A DNA stretch of 64,000 nt from Sphingopyxis macrogoltabida (GCF_001307295.1 NZ_CP012700.1:2731001-2795000), one strand, 5' to 3'. Shown: positions 53,683-64,000, numbered from the stretch's first letter. Made by a program: numbers and translations. The notes: a model not told the origin generated them from the letters alone.

Positions 53683-55719
53683 AAAATCGGCCGTTACTCG
53701 CTAATCTAACTCAGCTTCACCAGCAGCAGCTACTGCGTTCGGTGTGCCCTCCCATTTCCCATATTCCCCCACGTGACCAGTTATTTCGCCGGTTCGTTCT
53801 GAAGGGCTTTTCCAACGTCTTTCCAACGGATCTCCGCGCCCTCGCGGCGAAGGATCCCTCATTCTGGGTAGCACTAAGTCTCAGCCTCGACTGACGATCG
53901 TGCAATCGCAATGGCCTCTTCAAATCTTACTCTTGTCGGCTGGCGAAGCCGCGCCAGTTTGAATGCTTTGGAGTAGTGCGCGAGTATGTCTTCGGTTGAT
54001 TTCTTTGATCGGATTCCGGGCAGCGCCAAGCTGGCCAACTCGATCAATGGGATATCCCGATGCGATCTCCAGTCGGATCGTGAGGGCCTCAAGGGTACGA
54101 TCATATGTGGGCTCGAATGCTTGGGAAAAAGGACAAGGCGATTTCCGTCATACGCCCGACGGCACTCAGCTGGGATCGCCGAAACAACTCTCTCCTGAAT
54201 AATCCGTCCCGCCTTTTGCTTCCCATGCGCACGGGCGACCCGTTCGACGACAAGGTCGAGATAGACGGGCCCCTCACGTTCGATGACCTCCTCGACGATT
54301 GTTTCGAGACGTCGCTGATATGCATCTTCATAAAGCAGATCGCCATCACCTTCAGGCACTGAAAGTTCGGAAAATTGGTACTCTTGGCCCACCTCGTGAG
54401 GAGGCAAACGATAAACCGTTTCATGCGGTTGCCGTGATTGATCACTCGAAATGTGCGTCTCATCTTTACCGCATGAGGATGTAAGCTGGTGCAGCCCCCT
54501 GCCTCGACTTTCGACCAAACCGCGCGAATGCAAAGAGTTGCTCCGGGATGGGGAGAGCGCGTTGTTTACAAGCTCCTCCCACCTCTCCTCATGCGGCCTG
54601 AAAGCCGCAGGTGCGCGGTCTGCTGACGACAGCGGGAGGTGGTCAGGCAACGCTTTCTTCAACTGGGAATTACTCCAGACTTGTCCATCTGACATCAGCT
54701 GCAAGATCTGCTCTTGAACCTGAGCTTCAGTAACCCGAGCGGAGTCCTGCTCCTCATCGTCAGAAGGCACAACGGTAGCAAGTTCTTCGCTCGAATGGTC
54801 TGCTTGGCCCTCACAATTCTCAACGGGTTCAGTAGGTAGATCGACTTCGTCTTGCGCGTCATCCTCAGTCGAGTCAGAGGAACGCCAAGCTCTTAGTTCT
54901 ACATGTCGACTGGTCCACTCATCTGAACCGCCAACTGGCTGGATACCACGCTCGGATAGGAACCCGACCAGTTCCTCCATCACCTGTCTTTGATCCCTGA
55001 CGAAACGAGATGCGAAGCACCTCCAAACTGTCCAACCAGCCCTTTCCAAGATGCGCTGCCGGTTCATGTCGGAGGCCCAACGATCAGGTCCGTGATATCG
55101 GTCGCCATCGCATTCGATTGCGACGCGGCGGTCATTCTCACCTTCGACCACGAGGTCGATCCTAAAATCGCCTACTTTGACTTGGGTGTCGACTCTATAG
55201 CCTCGCTCAACCAACAGATCGTACATCTCGCGCTCAAAATCGGACTCGCACTTTTCCCGCCGGTCCTTGGCCTCTTGACCATCAGACGGGAAGGGCATCC
55301 GGAAATGGTCCAGCAGCGCGCGGCGAAGCTGATCGGCATGTCCAAGGGCTTCAACGTCTACTGAGCGAACCAAATACGTTCGATCACATGCTCGCGAAAG
55401 GGCGACGTTGAAGCGTTGCTCAAATCGGACTCCCGACAGAGCGCTACCACCCGCTTGAGCAACCAACGATATGAACATGATGTCTCGCTCGTCACCCTGA
55501 AAAGCTGTGGGATCGCCCACGCGCAGGTGGTGCTGTTCGATCACCTCTGGTCCGAGTTTTTGCTCGATCAGGCCATAAATGTGAGCTGCCTGCTTTTGAC
55601 CCAATAGGGTTGTTACGCCGATTGTCCGCGTTGCCATCTTTGGGTCGGATGCGATTCTCTCAATCTCTTCGACGATATATGCCGCTTCCGGAGGATTAAT
55701 GTCTCCCTGTCGATATCCG

Positions 55720-57141
55720 GGTCGCGTCCGTCAAGGTGGTGTAATTTCGGCTGTGGCCGTGGGCCATCGTCAGGCGGCTTTGGCGGTGATGTGTAGGGGC
55801 TGATTTTCCTCCTCGATCATGGGTTGGTTGAGTTCGGCCATGCCTTCGATCTGCATGTATCGGTGCTGGAGCTGCCACTCGTCGTTCTGCTCCATCAGCA
55901 CAGCCCCGACGAGGCGGATGATGCTGTCTTCGTTCGGGAAGATTCCGACGACGTCGGCGCGGCGCTTGACCTCCTTGTTGAGCCGCTCGAGCGGATTGGT
56001 TGAGTGTAACTTCGTGCGGTGCTGGGTGGGGAAGCCGGTGTAGGCGAGCACGTCGGTTTCGGCCTCGTCCATGCAGGCGCCGAGCTTGGGCCAACGGGTG
56101 CGCAACTGGTCGGCGACCTGTCGCCAGACCTGCGTTGCGCTTTTCTGATCGGGCTGCAGGAAGACCTGGCGGATCGCGGCGGCGACGACAGTGTTCTGGC
56201 CCTTGGGCACATAGGACAGGGCATTGCGCATGAAGTGCACCCGGCAGCGCTGCCAGGTGGCGCCCATGACGCGGGTGATCGCGCCCTTGAGGCCCTCGTG
56301 AGCATCGGAGATGACCAGCTTCACGCCGGTAAGACCGCGCCGAACAAGGTCCTTCAGGAAGTCGGACCAGAAGACCTCCGCTTCCGAGGGGCCGATATGC
56401 AGGCCGACGATCTCGCGCCGGCCCTCGGTGTTGACGGCCATGGCGATTATTGCGGCAACGCTGATGATCCGCCCGCCTTCGCGTACCTTGAGATAGGTGG
56501 CATCGAGCCAGAGATACGGCCATTCGCCGGTGAGCGGGCGTTTCAGAAAGGCATGGACGCGCTCGTCAATGTCCTTGCAAAGCTTGGAGACGGTGGACTT
56601 GGAGATGCCGGTCATGCCCATGGCCTGGACGAGTTCATCGACCCGCCGGGTGCTGACCCCGCCGATCCACGCTTCCTGGATCACCGCAACCAGCGCTTTC
56701 TCGACCATCTTGCGGGGCTCAAGGAAGCCCGGAAAATAGGACCCAGCACGCAGCTTGGGGATTTTCAGGTTCAGCGTGCCTACCCGGGTATCCAGCGAAC
56801 GGTCGCGATAGCCGTTGCGCCAGGTCGCGCGCTCGCTGCTGCGTTCGTGGCGACCCGCGCCGATCAGGCCATCAACGTCGGCCTCCATGATCAGCTGCAG
56901 CACGTTCTCGGCGATGGTGCGCAAAAAATCCGGTTGGCCGCCCTTTGCAGCCAGCTCTTCGATCAGTAATCTGTCCTCGGTCATCGGGAACTCCTCTTCG
57001 TCACGGTTGAAGTGTGCAAACTCCACCATAACGATGAACCCGGTGGCCACCAGCGACGCCGCATTCCGGGGTGGGGCATGCCCCACCCCGGAATACACCA
57101 TCGCCTACACCGGAAATTACACCACGAGCGCGGACGCTAAC
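55720..57141 (-). mobile_element. IS256-family element, copy 2 (1,422 bp)
   Basis: The same element as at 47451-48872 in opposite orientation, inserted in the helicase-nuclease gene. It is flanked by the 8-bp direct repeat GATATCCG (55712-55719 and 57142-57149). The identical length and predicted proteins indicate very recent transposition between the two sites or from a common donor. Confidence 0.94.
55770..56984 (-). CDS. IS256-family transposase, copy 2
   Basis: A 404-residue Mutator-type transposase, the same residue for residue as copy 1 as far as I can compare. Asp/Asp/Glu lie in LWLDATYLK, LVISDAHEG and NPLERLNKE. It starts at the ATG at 56984 after GAGGAG. The 32-bp palindrome lies upstream at 57063-57094. 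Confidence 0.94.
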   Translation of the reverse strand: MTEDRLLIEELAAKGGQPDFLRTIAENVLQLIMEADVDGLIGAGRHERSSERATWRNGYRDRSLDTRVGTLNLKIPKLRAGSYFPGFLEPRKMVEKALVAVIQEAWIGGVSTRRVDELVQAMGMTGISKSTVSKLCKDIDERVHAFLKRPLTGEWPYLWLDATYLKVREGGRIISVAAIIAMAVNTEGRREIVGLHIGPSEAEVFWSDFLKDLVRRGLTGVKLVISDAHEGLKGAITRVMGATWQRCRVHFMRNALSYVPKGQNTVVAAAIRQVFLQPDQKSATQVWRQVADQLRTRWPKLGACMDEAETDVLAYTGFPTQHRTKLHSTNPLERLNKEVKRRADVVGIFPNEDSIIRLVGAVLMEQNDEWQLQHRYMQIEGMAELNQPMIEEENQPLHITAKAA

Positions 57142-60100
57142 GATATCCGTCTTCAATTCGAACGTCGATCAAGGGAGGATCAAGCCGTTCCGAAGCAGTC
57201 GGTAGCCGCAGAGGATTCAGCCTGTGATTGTAGAACTGCGCCTTGGAAAATTCGATGATGGGCGCGACACAACGGAAATGTTCGGTAAGCATGATCGCCC
57301 CACCGGCGAAGACCACCTTGCCAAGATCGTACAGCGATTGTTCCTCGCGTAGCGAAGCCCGATAATCGGGGACTTGCCCAGAAAGGTGTCGTACCGCGAG
57401 TTCATCTGCACGCGTCTGGTCGCGTCCGACAAGGTCCGGACTGACCTGCTTATCATCGCCAACGATGAGGATTGTCTTGGCCCGTAGTAGGGCGGGTAAT
57501 GCCGCTACCGTCGATTGCGATGCTTCGTCAACGATCACGAGATCGAAGAGTCCCAAATCTGCTGGAAGGGACTCTGAGACCCGGTAATGCGGCATAATCC
57601 AGCATGGCAAAGCGCCCTTGGCGCGATCGGATGCCTCACGCGCCTGGCGCCTGTATCGGCCAGCACGTTTCCCAGTACCTCGTCCAATTCTTCGAACTGC
57701 ATCTGCATAGGCGGCAAGTGCCGCCTTGACCCCATCACTAGCCTTCTTGCTGAGCTCCAACCAGGTTCGCAGTTCAATCGAGCGTTCGTATGCTCGTTTG
57801 AGGAGAACCTCCTTCTCGCTGCGATCAGTGCCGAGTTCCCTAAGGCGGTGATGCTTGTCGTTCGTATCCAGCCACCCCTCTAGGCGACGAAGACGCCAAC
57901 GGTTTTCCCAATCACCGGGTAGAAGTTCGTCCTCAACACCATTGACCGGATTGGACCTCAAGCGCCGAGCCCATTTTGGCGCACCTGACATCTCAATGAG
58001 GTCTGTCACCTCCGCAATCTTCGCGAAAGCGTCGTGTTTCCCTTTTACTTCTCTCAGACGCGTAATGAACGAATTCCACGCTTCTGCCAGTGCATCAATT
58101 GATACTTCCGGGCTGCCCAAACGCGTAGCCGCCAGGGCACGAAGCTCCGCGCTGATTTCGTATTCACAGGGCTCTAGCTCGGAGAGGAGAGAGGTCCGCA
58201 AACCTTCAGCATCAGCCAATCGATATCGCAGAAGATGAGCATCGACGGCTTCAAGCAGACCGCGAATTGCCTGCTGATCACCATCCCGCAACGCAGGGGA
58301 CGAAACAAAAGTAGCATCGACCGCAGCATGGATCTCTCGACGACTTGCGATCAATGTATTAGCAGCGTCAATATGATCGAACTGGCGTCTTGCGAGTTGC
58401 GCCACGCCCAACTCTTGTCCTTCCAGACGATCACCGATCCCGCCAGCCACCACGTTGTTCCACGCTGTCTGAAATCGCCGAATTGAAGCCCGTGCTGTAA
58501 CAAATCGTTGAACGTCGCTCCATTCGTCGGCAGTTGAAGCTGGTTCGCCCAATACAGTGACCTCACCCAGCTGAGCCTTGAGTTTGGAAGCGAATAACCC
58601 GCCAACGAGCCCGACTGCCGGTTTACCTTCGGCCTCTTTCTCAATCGCAACAAGAAACTTCGGATCGCTAAGCGCTTCTTCCGGCACGAAAACCGGTCTG
58701 GTCAGGAAGTATTGATACTCGGCTCCAAGCCTTAAAGCCTCTTCGCGCAAGCTCTCCAACGCGGTTAGACGGTCGTCCGGTCCGGTTTGCCCAAGACAAA
58801 GAAGCAGCTCATCAGTCCATGCAAAGGGTGCCCCTGATACCCGTTGCTCCTCTGCAGATAGTGACTTCAGTTTTGCCGTCAGGTCTCGCAGGCGCGAAAC
58901 AGTGTCATCCCGGTCCTCTCGCAAAGCCGGAAGTTCGCCCTTGCTTATCCTCTCCCTTATCTGCTCGGCTTTAGACAGATCCTTGTGGGCATTGAGGAGC
59001 GTTTCGACTGTGGGAAGGCGCTCAAGGTCCGGAAGGCACGCATTCAGATAGGCGAGGTCGTCACCAACTGCCTTCCGAGCCGTCCTGAGTTCGGCAATGT
59101 CAGCATCGGAAAATGCTGGATCGCAGGTTGATGAAACCTCCAGATCATCAGGCATCCAAGCTGTTAGTTCCGGCGAGGCTGCGACCATTCTAGCGGCGCG
59201 CATTGGCTCGTAAGTGTCGCCATCCAGCGTGATTGGCGAAATTGCCGCGCGTCCGATCTTGTCGACTTCTGTATCGATTAGCGCCAATTGCCGGTGCAGC
59301 CTGTCAATCTGCTCGTCCAGATCATCAATCTCGTCCTGCAACTCATGCCGCCGCAGCCGTTGCAGTTTTTCGCCGATGATATCGACGGATTCCTGAAACT
59401 GCTTAAGGCCGTCGCGATCGCTTTCAAGGAGGCTCACTGCAAGAGGACGCACCGCTTCTGGTAGCTTGTCGCGAAGAACCCTCAGTGCGGGCGCTTTCTG
59501 AGATGTCACGAGCACCCGCTTGCCAAGGGCGAGGTAGTGACTGATTATATTTGCGATCGTGTGCGTCTTGCCGGTACCCGGCGGCCCCTGAACAACTACT
59601 CCCGGGCGCACTTCCAGTCGCTGCACCACTTCGACCTGCTCACGGTTGAACGGCAATGGAAAGAACAGATCCTTCCCCTCCCCGCTAGAAGTGGTGACGC
59701 CCGGAATGCTGGAGATGCCGCGGAACTCGGGATACTCTTCTTCGCTCACCGCATTAGCAGGCTCAACAAGCAAGGAGGCCACTGCCTTCGGCAGTTCTGT
59801 TGTCTCTTCTCCATCTTCGAGAAGCGCGCGGAACTGACGCAAATCTTCCATCAATTGAGTGGCACGACGCTCTCGCTGAAAGAATGCAAACGCATCGCCG
59901 ATCCTGAACTGCGTTTCAATCGAAGGGATAATCCCGGGCTGCGCTGGATCTTGGTCGGGTAAGTACACAGCATCAGGATCAAGCAAAGCGGCGGCCTGGC
60001 GTAGCGGTGGCGCGAACGTCTCCGGGGCAAATGGAGACAGGCTTTCTTCCTCAAGTTCACCAAGGAATTTCTCAGTCGCGGAGCGCCATTGGTCCAGCAC

Positions 60101-60908
60101 GCCCAGCCCCATCTTATCCAGCGCGTCCAATTCGAGACCGGGGTCCGCTTCCATACGCGGTCGCACCTCAATCGCGTGGGTCAACTCGTTCAGACTGATT
60201 TCCTGCGAGACCGTAAGCAGCGGATACCGCAACCGCTTCCCGTCTCGAAACAGCGTGGCAAAACCGATGCCGCAGGTCAGCTCAAGCGGGATATCGCTGA
60301 CACCTTCGAGCTGTTGGCGCAGCATGAACAACGCATTGTAGAGCGCAATTGTCTCACGGCGCGGGGTTTCGGTCTCGACCCAATTCGACCAGGCATTCTT
60401 AAGCCAGTACTCGAACAAAAGCTCGACCATCTCACGCTCGGCAAAATGTTCCAAGGAAACATGCTCGGGTGCATCTTCGGCGGGGATCAGGCCAGCCTCT
60501 ACAAGGACAGCCCCTGAGATTTCGGACTTAAGTCGCGGCTCGCTTTTGGGATCGTCGCGATAGGTCAGCCAGACGGATAGCTCTACGTCCTCTGGTGCTG
60601 GCGGTGCCTTCCTCGGCAGCCGGTCGACACGCAACCATATCGGATCGTCATCGCGCCCGACATCGAGTGCGACACCAGGAAATCCTTGAAGCTCCGCCCC
60701 GGTTTTGCGGAAGGCCTTGTGATCCTGATAATCCAGAACCGTTTTCAACTTATCGCGCTCGGTGGCCTCGACGTAGTCGATCAGGTTAAGAAGGCGTTCT
60801 TGCTCTGCTGTCAATCGAGGCGACTCTTCAGTACTTGGCAGCAAGGGGTCCATGTCGAAATTCGGATCATCCTCCTCATCTATCGGAAAATCACGAATAT
60901 TGTTTAAA

Positions 60909-62579
60909 CCTGCATTCCCCAAGTGGCGTGGCGTTTGAGGTGAAGATCGCCTGTATCCGAGCGCTAGACAAGGATTTTCTGCCGCAAGCGGCACCTGCGG
61001 TCGCGCAGACTGCTGGATCTGGACGGATCAGACCGCGAAGCCGCTGTTTCCTTGCCCAGGGGCGGCGTTTTTCAGCGCAGCGGACAGATCTGTCCAGCCG
61101 CTTTCGTTCAGTTTGAGCGTGGATCGCGATCATGCGCATAGCGGTGGCGCTCGCAATCGGCGGATAGCGGCGAGGATGGCGCGTACCATCGTGCCGGTGA
61201 CAGCGACCTCGGCCAGCTGGAAGGTGATGGTGCGGGCGTGACGGACCACACGTGCCCCGATCTTGATCAGCTTCAGTTGCAGGCTGGTCAACGACCAGTC
61301 GGCCATGGCCTCGGGCAGCTCGATGCAGCGCAAGAAGGTGGCCAGGTTGTACGCCAGGGCGTGCAGTTGCAGCCGCACCTCATTGTCGCGGAACTTCCGG
61401 CACGACAGCCGCGTCCAGCGAAAGGCGTATTTGCCCTCTTTGATGTGCTGCTCGGCGGTGCCGCGCTGGTTGTAGAACCGCACCACCCAGTCCGGCTCCA
61501 TCGGCAGGTTGGTGACGATGAAGCCGACACGCGGGAACAGTTCGCCCGGATGCCATTCGATCTTGGCGATCACCCGGCGTTCCTTGTCCCAGGACGCCGC
61601 CTGATACTCGAATTCCTCGAAGAACCGCTTGACCTTGGTCAGTGACGGCCGCCCGACAGGGCGCGTTAGCCGATGCGCGATCTTGTCCTTGAGGACCGCG
61701 TTTGCGGGCAGCCGGATGGCGTAGAAGAACCGCGCTTCTTCCAATCGCTCATAGATCGCCGGGATCGCGTAGGCAGCATCGGCCCGGAAGAACCTGCCAC
61801 CAAGGTCGCGCTCCGCGTAGCGCGCAATGACGGGGTCGAGAACATCACGCCAGCCATCGGCGCTGTGGACGTTGCCATGGCGCAGGGCGCAGCGTTCCAG
61901 CATCCCGAACTGGTTGAACAGAAAGTTGGGGTGATAGCAGCTACAGTCGAAATGGCCATTCCAGGCGGACCCTTCCTGGTCGCCATGGGTCGGGCTGACC
62001 GAGCTGTCCATGTCCAGAACGATGTACTTCAGCCCGTTACGGTCATGGAACCGGTCGATCCATTGCCCGTTCAGGTCGGCCAGCGCGGCACGGTTCCCGG
62101 CCAGAGCCAGCGTCTCGGTCTCGAACCGTCCCATCTGCGATGCCGAGGCCGCTTGTGCATCGACCGCTCTGCCGCCGACAACTTGGCGCATGACCGGATC
62201 GCAGGCGAGACGGTTGGCGTCGTTGACATCCTCGTATCCGGCCAGCCGCCCAAAGACTGATTGCCGGAACAGGCCGTCGAGCCGATGGACCGTGTTCTTG
62301 CCAGAGCGAGTATCGCGCAGCGCCGCTGACGCCAAATCGGACAACCCGAGCGCGTCATCAAGCTCGCGCATCACCAGAAGGCCGCCGTCGGAACTGAGCT
62401 GCGTGCCGCGAAATTCCAGCCGCACGCGAGGGTCGAAATCCACCCGATCTGCCCGTTGCAAGCCCGCACCCTCTGGGTGATCCATGAAACGCGCCCCTCG
62501 CAGCCTTCAACACCATGTTTTATATAGGAAATATAATGGTCAGGACAGCGAAATCAGCGCCTTACTTGGGAAATGTGGG
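60909..62579 (-). mobile_element. IS1380-family element (1,671 bp)
   Basis: Inverted ends CCTGCATTCCCCAAGT (left) and, on the other strand, CCCACATTTCCCAAGT (right), flanked by the 5-bp direct repeat TTAAA (60904-60908 and 62580-62584). The length of about 1.67 kb and the 4-5 bp duplication fit the IS1380 family. It is inserted near the 5' end of the helicase-nuclease gene. Its left end fortuitously supplies an in-frame ATG at 60994 for the downstream part of that gene. Confidence 0.92.
61130..62485 (-). CDS. IS1380-family transposase
   Basis: A 451-residue DDE transposase. Family signatures: LSSDGGLLVMRELDDALGL near the N-terminus, first Asp in VLDMDSSVSPTHGDQEG, second Asp in RADAAYAIPAIYERL, and Glu in YNQRGTAEQHIKEGKYAFRW (YREK-like region). 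No internal stops; it appears functional. Confidence 0.93.
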   Translation of the reverse strand: MDHPEGAGLQRADRVDFDPRVRLEFRGTQLSSDGGLLVMRELDDALGLSDLASAALRDTRSGKNTVHRLDGLFRQSVFGRLAGYEDVNDANRLACDPVMRQVVGGRAVDAQAASASQMGRFETETLALAGNRAALADLNGQWIDRFHDRNGLKYIVLDMDSSVSPTHGDQEGSAWNGHFDCSCYHPNFLFNQFGMLERCALRHGNVHSADGWRDVLDPVIARYAERDLGGRFFRADAAYAIPAIYERLEEARFFYAIRLPANAVLKDKIAHRLTRPVGRPSLTKVKRFFEEFEYQAASWDKERRVIAKIEWHPGELFPRVGFIVTNLPMEPDWVVRFYNQRGTAEQHIKEGKYAFRWTRLSCRKFRDNEVRLQLHALAYNLATFLRCIELPEAMADWSLTSLQLKLIKIGARVVRHARTITFQLAEVAVTGTMVRAILAAIRRLRAPPLCA

Positions 62580-62780
62580 TTAAATGCCCGTCGATTCTTT
62601 CGACTATCGATCGCGCCCATGGATGATGAAACTTTTCAAACTCACTTCGAACCGAATTAAGTCTCTCTGCGTCGTCGTAGTGAAACTCAACAAGGTCTTC
62701 GATCGCTTGAAGATTGTCCTCAAGGGCCATCGCGCCCGATAGGCCCAAAGCTTTCATTGCTGTCAGCAGGTCTATCCGGC

Positions 62781-63803
62781 TCACGCCGATACCCTTTCCT
62801 GATTAAGGCGGAAAAGGCGCGCGAGGATTTCGTCGTCAGTTAGGGTTCCAGCGCGATAGTCGTCGCCCCAGCCGTAGGCTTCGGCAACGGCTTCATCGAG
62901 CGCGCGATGGGCATGGTCGAGCCAAGCGGGGCGGGTGTTGTAGAGATTGGTGAGAGTGCGTTTTTTCAGTTCCTTCGCGGCAGCCTCGTCCTTGGGCAGG
63001 ATGCGGTCGGGATAGCCTTCGACCACTTCGGGCACTCGCTCGATAAGCTCAGGCGGGTTGAGCCAGTTCTCGCGCAACTCGTTGAGCCGCGCCGCCGCTG
63101 CCGCAATAGCCTGCGCGCGTGGATCATCGGCGTAGTCGGCAGTGGGGATGTCGGGGGTCAGACCTTCGGGAAAGGGGAAGGTCAGGTACACATAAGATGC
63201 GTTGTAGCGCCTCTGATTGCCTGCCCCAATTCGATTGCCAAAGTACGTACACCAATTCTCGTGAAACCGACTTTGCAACACTCCAAAACCTTCCAATCCA
63301 ACGCCAGGAAAAGCGTAGAGGCTTTTGTCAGGCACCGTCCCTGCTGGAAGAAATCTAAAGACACGATGCTCGGTTGTTTCGGCTGTGGCAAGATAATCAC
63401 CAGCATTCACAAGTCGATTGCGGAGTGCAGGCCTAGCCCGATGCGGCTCCCACCACGAAGAGTTTTGGCTGTCAGTATCTGTCCGATAGTCAACATAGTT
63501 AACAAGCTCACCGTCGCGATGTGGATCATATTTCGCAGCGCGAAGGTGTTCGAACGGAAGCTCGAAAGCGCTCGCTTCGGCTTCACCAAGTCCGCTGGGA
63601 AAATCGATAAGAAAGTTCTCAGACGGGCGGCCAACAATATCATCTGTTGCGACATAAGCCGAAAGAATGGCCGAGTTGGGCACTCCATTCGGATTGGTCG
63701 GTGCACGTAGCCATTCTACCGCCCTGTCTCTGTCAACTGTTAGCGGCCCGCTCTGCTGAACACCGATGAAGACAGAGCTCGCATTCTCATTCAATCGCGC
63801 GAC
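62781..63803 (-). pseudogene. C-terminal part of an MmeI-like DNA methyltransferase
   Basis: About 340 codons of the target-recognition and C-terminal regions of a large class I N6-adenine methyltransferase of the MmeI/type IIL-like kind (normally about 900 aa). Recognisable parts are FHENWCTYFGNRIGAGNQRR, SYVYLTFPFPEGLTP and the conserved end TLTNLYNTRPAWLDHAHRAL...EILARLFRLNQER. The catalytic NPPY and SAM-binding regions are missing. The coding frame (VARLNENASSVFIG) abuts the end of an IS6-type element at 63804, which removed or displaced the 5' two thirds. The stop overlaps the helicase start by 4 nt (ATGA), showing that the two formed one operon. Confidence 0.82.
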
Positions 63804-64000
63804 GGCGTTGTCAGGTTAAGCGACGCGGGGCGAGCTAAAGTGCGCTGCTGAAATTTCACCCATTTGGAGCGGACACGGCGTGCCACTCGGCGAAAGCACG
63901 ATCTCGGTATTTTCGCATTGTGTTTCGGGAGACGAGGTGACGCTCGATATTGAATGTGTTGTAGATTGCTGAGTGGGTTGAGGTGAAACGCTGCGCTTGG
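63804..64000 (-). mobile_element. IS6-family element, left end only (runs off window)
   Basis: Starts with GGCGTTGTCAGGTTAAGCGA, an IS6-like terminal repeat different from that of the element at 35527, and includes the 3' end of a transposase. The element continues beyond the window. Its insertion point coincides with the truncation of the methyltransferase gene. Confidence 0.75.
63856..64000 (-). CDS. IS6-family transposase, C-terminal fragment in window
   Basis: The last 47 codons of an IS6-type transposase: RFTSTHSAIYNTFNIERHLV and RKYRDRAFAEWHAVSAPNG, aligning with FASVHANVHNHFNSDRHLID and RSAALAEWQNLIA of the complete transposase at 35592-36314. The 5' part lies outside the window. Confidence 0.78.
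   Translation of the reverse strand, partial: QAQRFTSTHSAIYNTFNIERHLVSRNTMRKYRDRAFAEWHAVSAPNG

Larger units (their letters stand above)
53874..62784 (-). pseudogene. Giant SF1 helicase-nuclease gene interrupted by two IS elements
   Basis: A single ancestral gene in three pieces: 62784-62585 (start MSRIDLLTAM), 60908-57142, and 55719-53874. Removing the IS1380 element plus its 5-bp duplication, and the IS256 element plus its 8-bp duplication, leaves 5,805 nt, exactly 1,935 codons. The junctions read IDGHLNNIRDFP and EDGYRQGDINPP. Domains: N-terminal helical region, SF1 ATPase with Walker A GPPGTGKTHTIAN (about residue 507), a long helical insertion, Walker B LVIVDEASQ (about 1,193), helicase motif VI VALSRACDRTYLV, and an MTES_1575/Vsr-like nuclease (VGDFRIDLVVEG...AIECDGDRYHGPDRW, about 1,520). 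An acidic linker and a DUF3320-like C-terminus follow. The start overlaps the methyltransferase stop. Architecture and coupling suggest a phage-defence or restriction module. Confidence 0.93.

Noticed and set aside
56019..56969. A 316-codon open frame antisense to the IS256 transposase (also in copy 1 at 47623-48573)
   Set aside because: Present in both copies only because the element is duplicated; it is a shadow of the DDE transposase frame.
60909..60994. Taking MPLAAENPCLALGY (ATG at 60994) as the native start of the helicase protein
   Set aside because: These first about 30 codons lie inside the IS1380 end. The native 5' part is found beyond the element at 62784-62585, in frame.
62554..62784. 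A separate 76-aa protein downstream of the methyltransferase
   Set aside because: Its last codons are IS1380 sequence; it is the displaced N-terminus of the helicase-nuclease gene.
1..64000. CRISPR arrays, tRNA or rRNA genes, replication origin
   Set aside because: I saw no regularly spaced repeats, no tRNA-like cloverleaf ends and no repA/parAB genes or iteron clusters anywhere in the window.

Overview
The window looks like part of a large conjugative plasmid or integrated conjugative region from an alphaproteobacterium, most likely a sphingomonad (Sphingomonadaceae/Erythrobacteraceae). I infer this from the high-GC tra genes with GC-ending codons, the CusB-CusF fusion style, the DUF5676/CsoR/CopA set, and the pairing of FAD oxidase and GST genes familiar from sphingomonad catabolic plasmids. 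No chromosomal housekeeping gene, rRNA or tRNA is visible.

Region 1 (1-13.97 kb) is a copper/heavy-metal island. It has a periplasmic DUF411 protein (5' end outside the window), the Cu(I) repressor CsoR with a clean palindromic operator, a DUF5676 membrane protein, a CopA-type ATPase and an APC permease. A translationally coupled set follows (glutaredoxin-MauE fusion, two-TM ion channel, DUF305 fragment, lipoprotein), then a Cus-type tripartite efflux operon (TolC-like, CusB-CusF fusion, CusA, CusF) ending in a strong terminator. cusA carries one in-frame amber codon.

Region 2 (14.1-32.8 kb) is a compact F-type conjugative transfer operon in the order traA-L-E-K-B-dsbC-V-C-orf-trbI-traF(S26)-W-U-trbC-N-F-H-G, mostly joined by 1-11 nt overlaps. 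Divergent AlpA and HTH regulator genes lie upstream. Relaxase and coupling-protein genes are not in the window. Region 3 (32.8-35.5 kb) holds small accessory genes: tiny membrane proteins, a membrane-anchored SNase-like nuclease, a LexA/CI-like S24 repressor with inverted-repeat operators, and a truncated DUF4238 gene.

Region 4 (36.4-53.6 kb) is a visibly A+T-richer catabolic island bracketed by an intact IS6-family element and two relict IS6 ends. It encodes two copies of an FAD-dependent oxidase + GST pair, a GMC alcohol oxidoreductase, an acyl-CoA ligase, a TauD/TfdA dioxygenase, a hydratase, a desaturase-type di-iron protein, a tautomerase, and two AraC regulators. One AraC gene is disrupted by an IS256-family element, and an FMN alpha-hydroxy-acid oxidase gene is truncated. 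The best hypothesis is degradation of ether-containing alcohols such as polyethylene glycol.

Region 5 (53.9-64 kb) is the wreck of a candidate defence cassette on the minus strand: the C-terminal part of an MmeI-like DNA methyltransferase, translationally coupled to a giant SF1 helicase-nuclease gene. That gene is interrupted twice, by an IS1380-family element (TSD TTAAA) and by a second copy of the same IS256-family element (TSD GATATCCG). Removing both insertions with one TSD copy each restores a single 1,935-codon frame. The methyltransferase has lost its 5' part to another IS6-family element that runs off the right edge.
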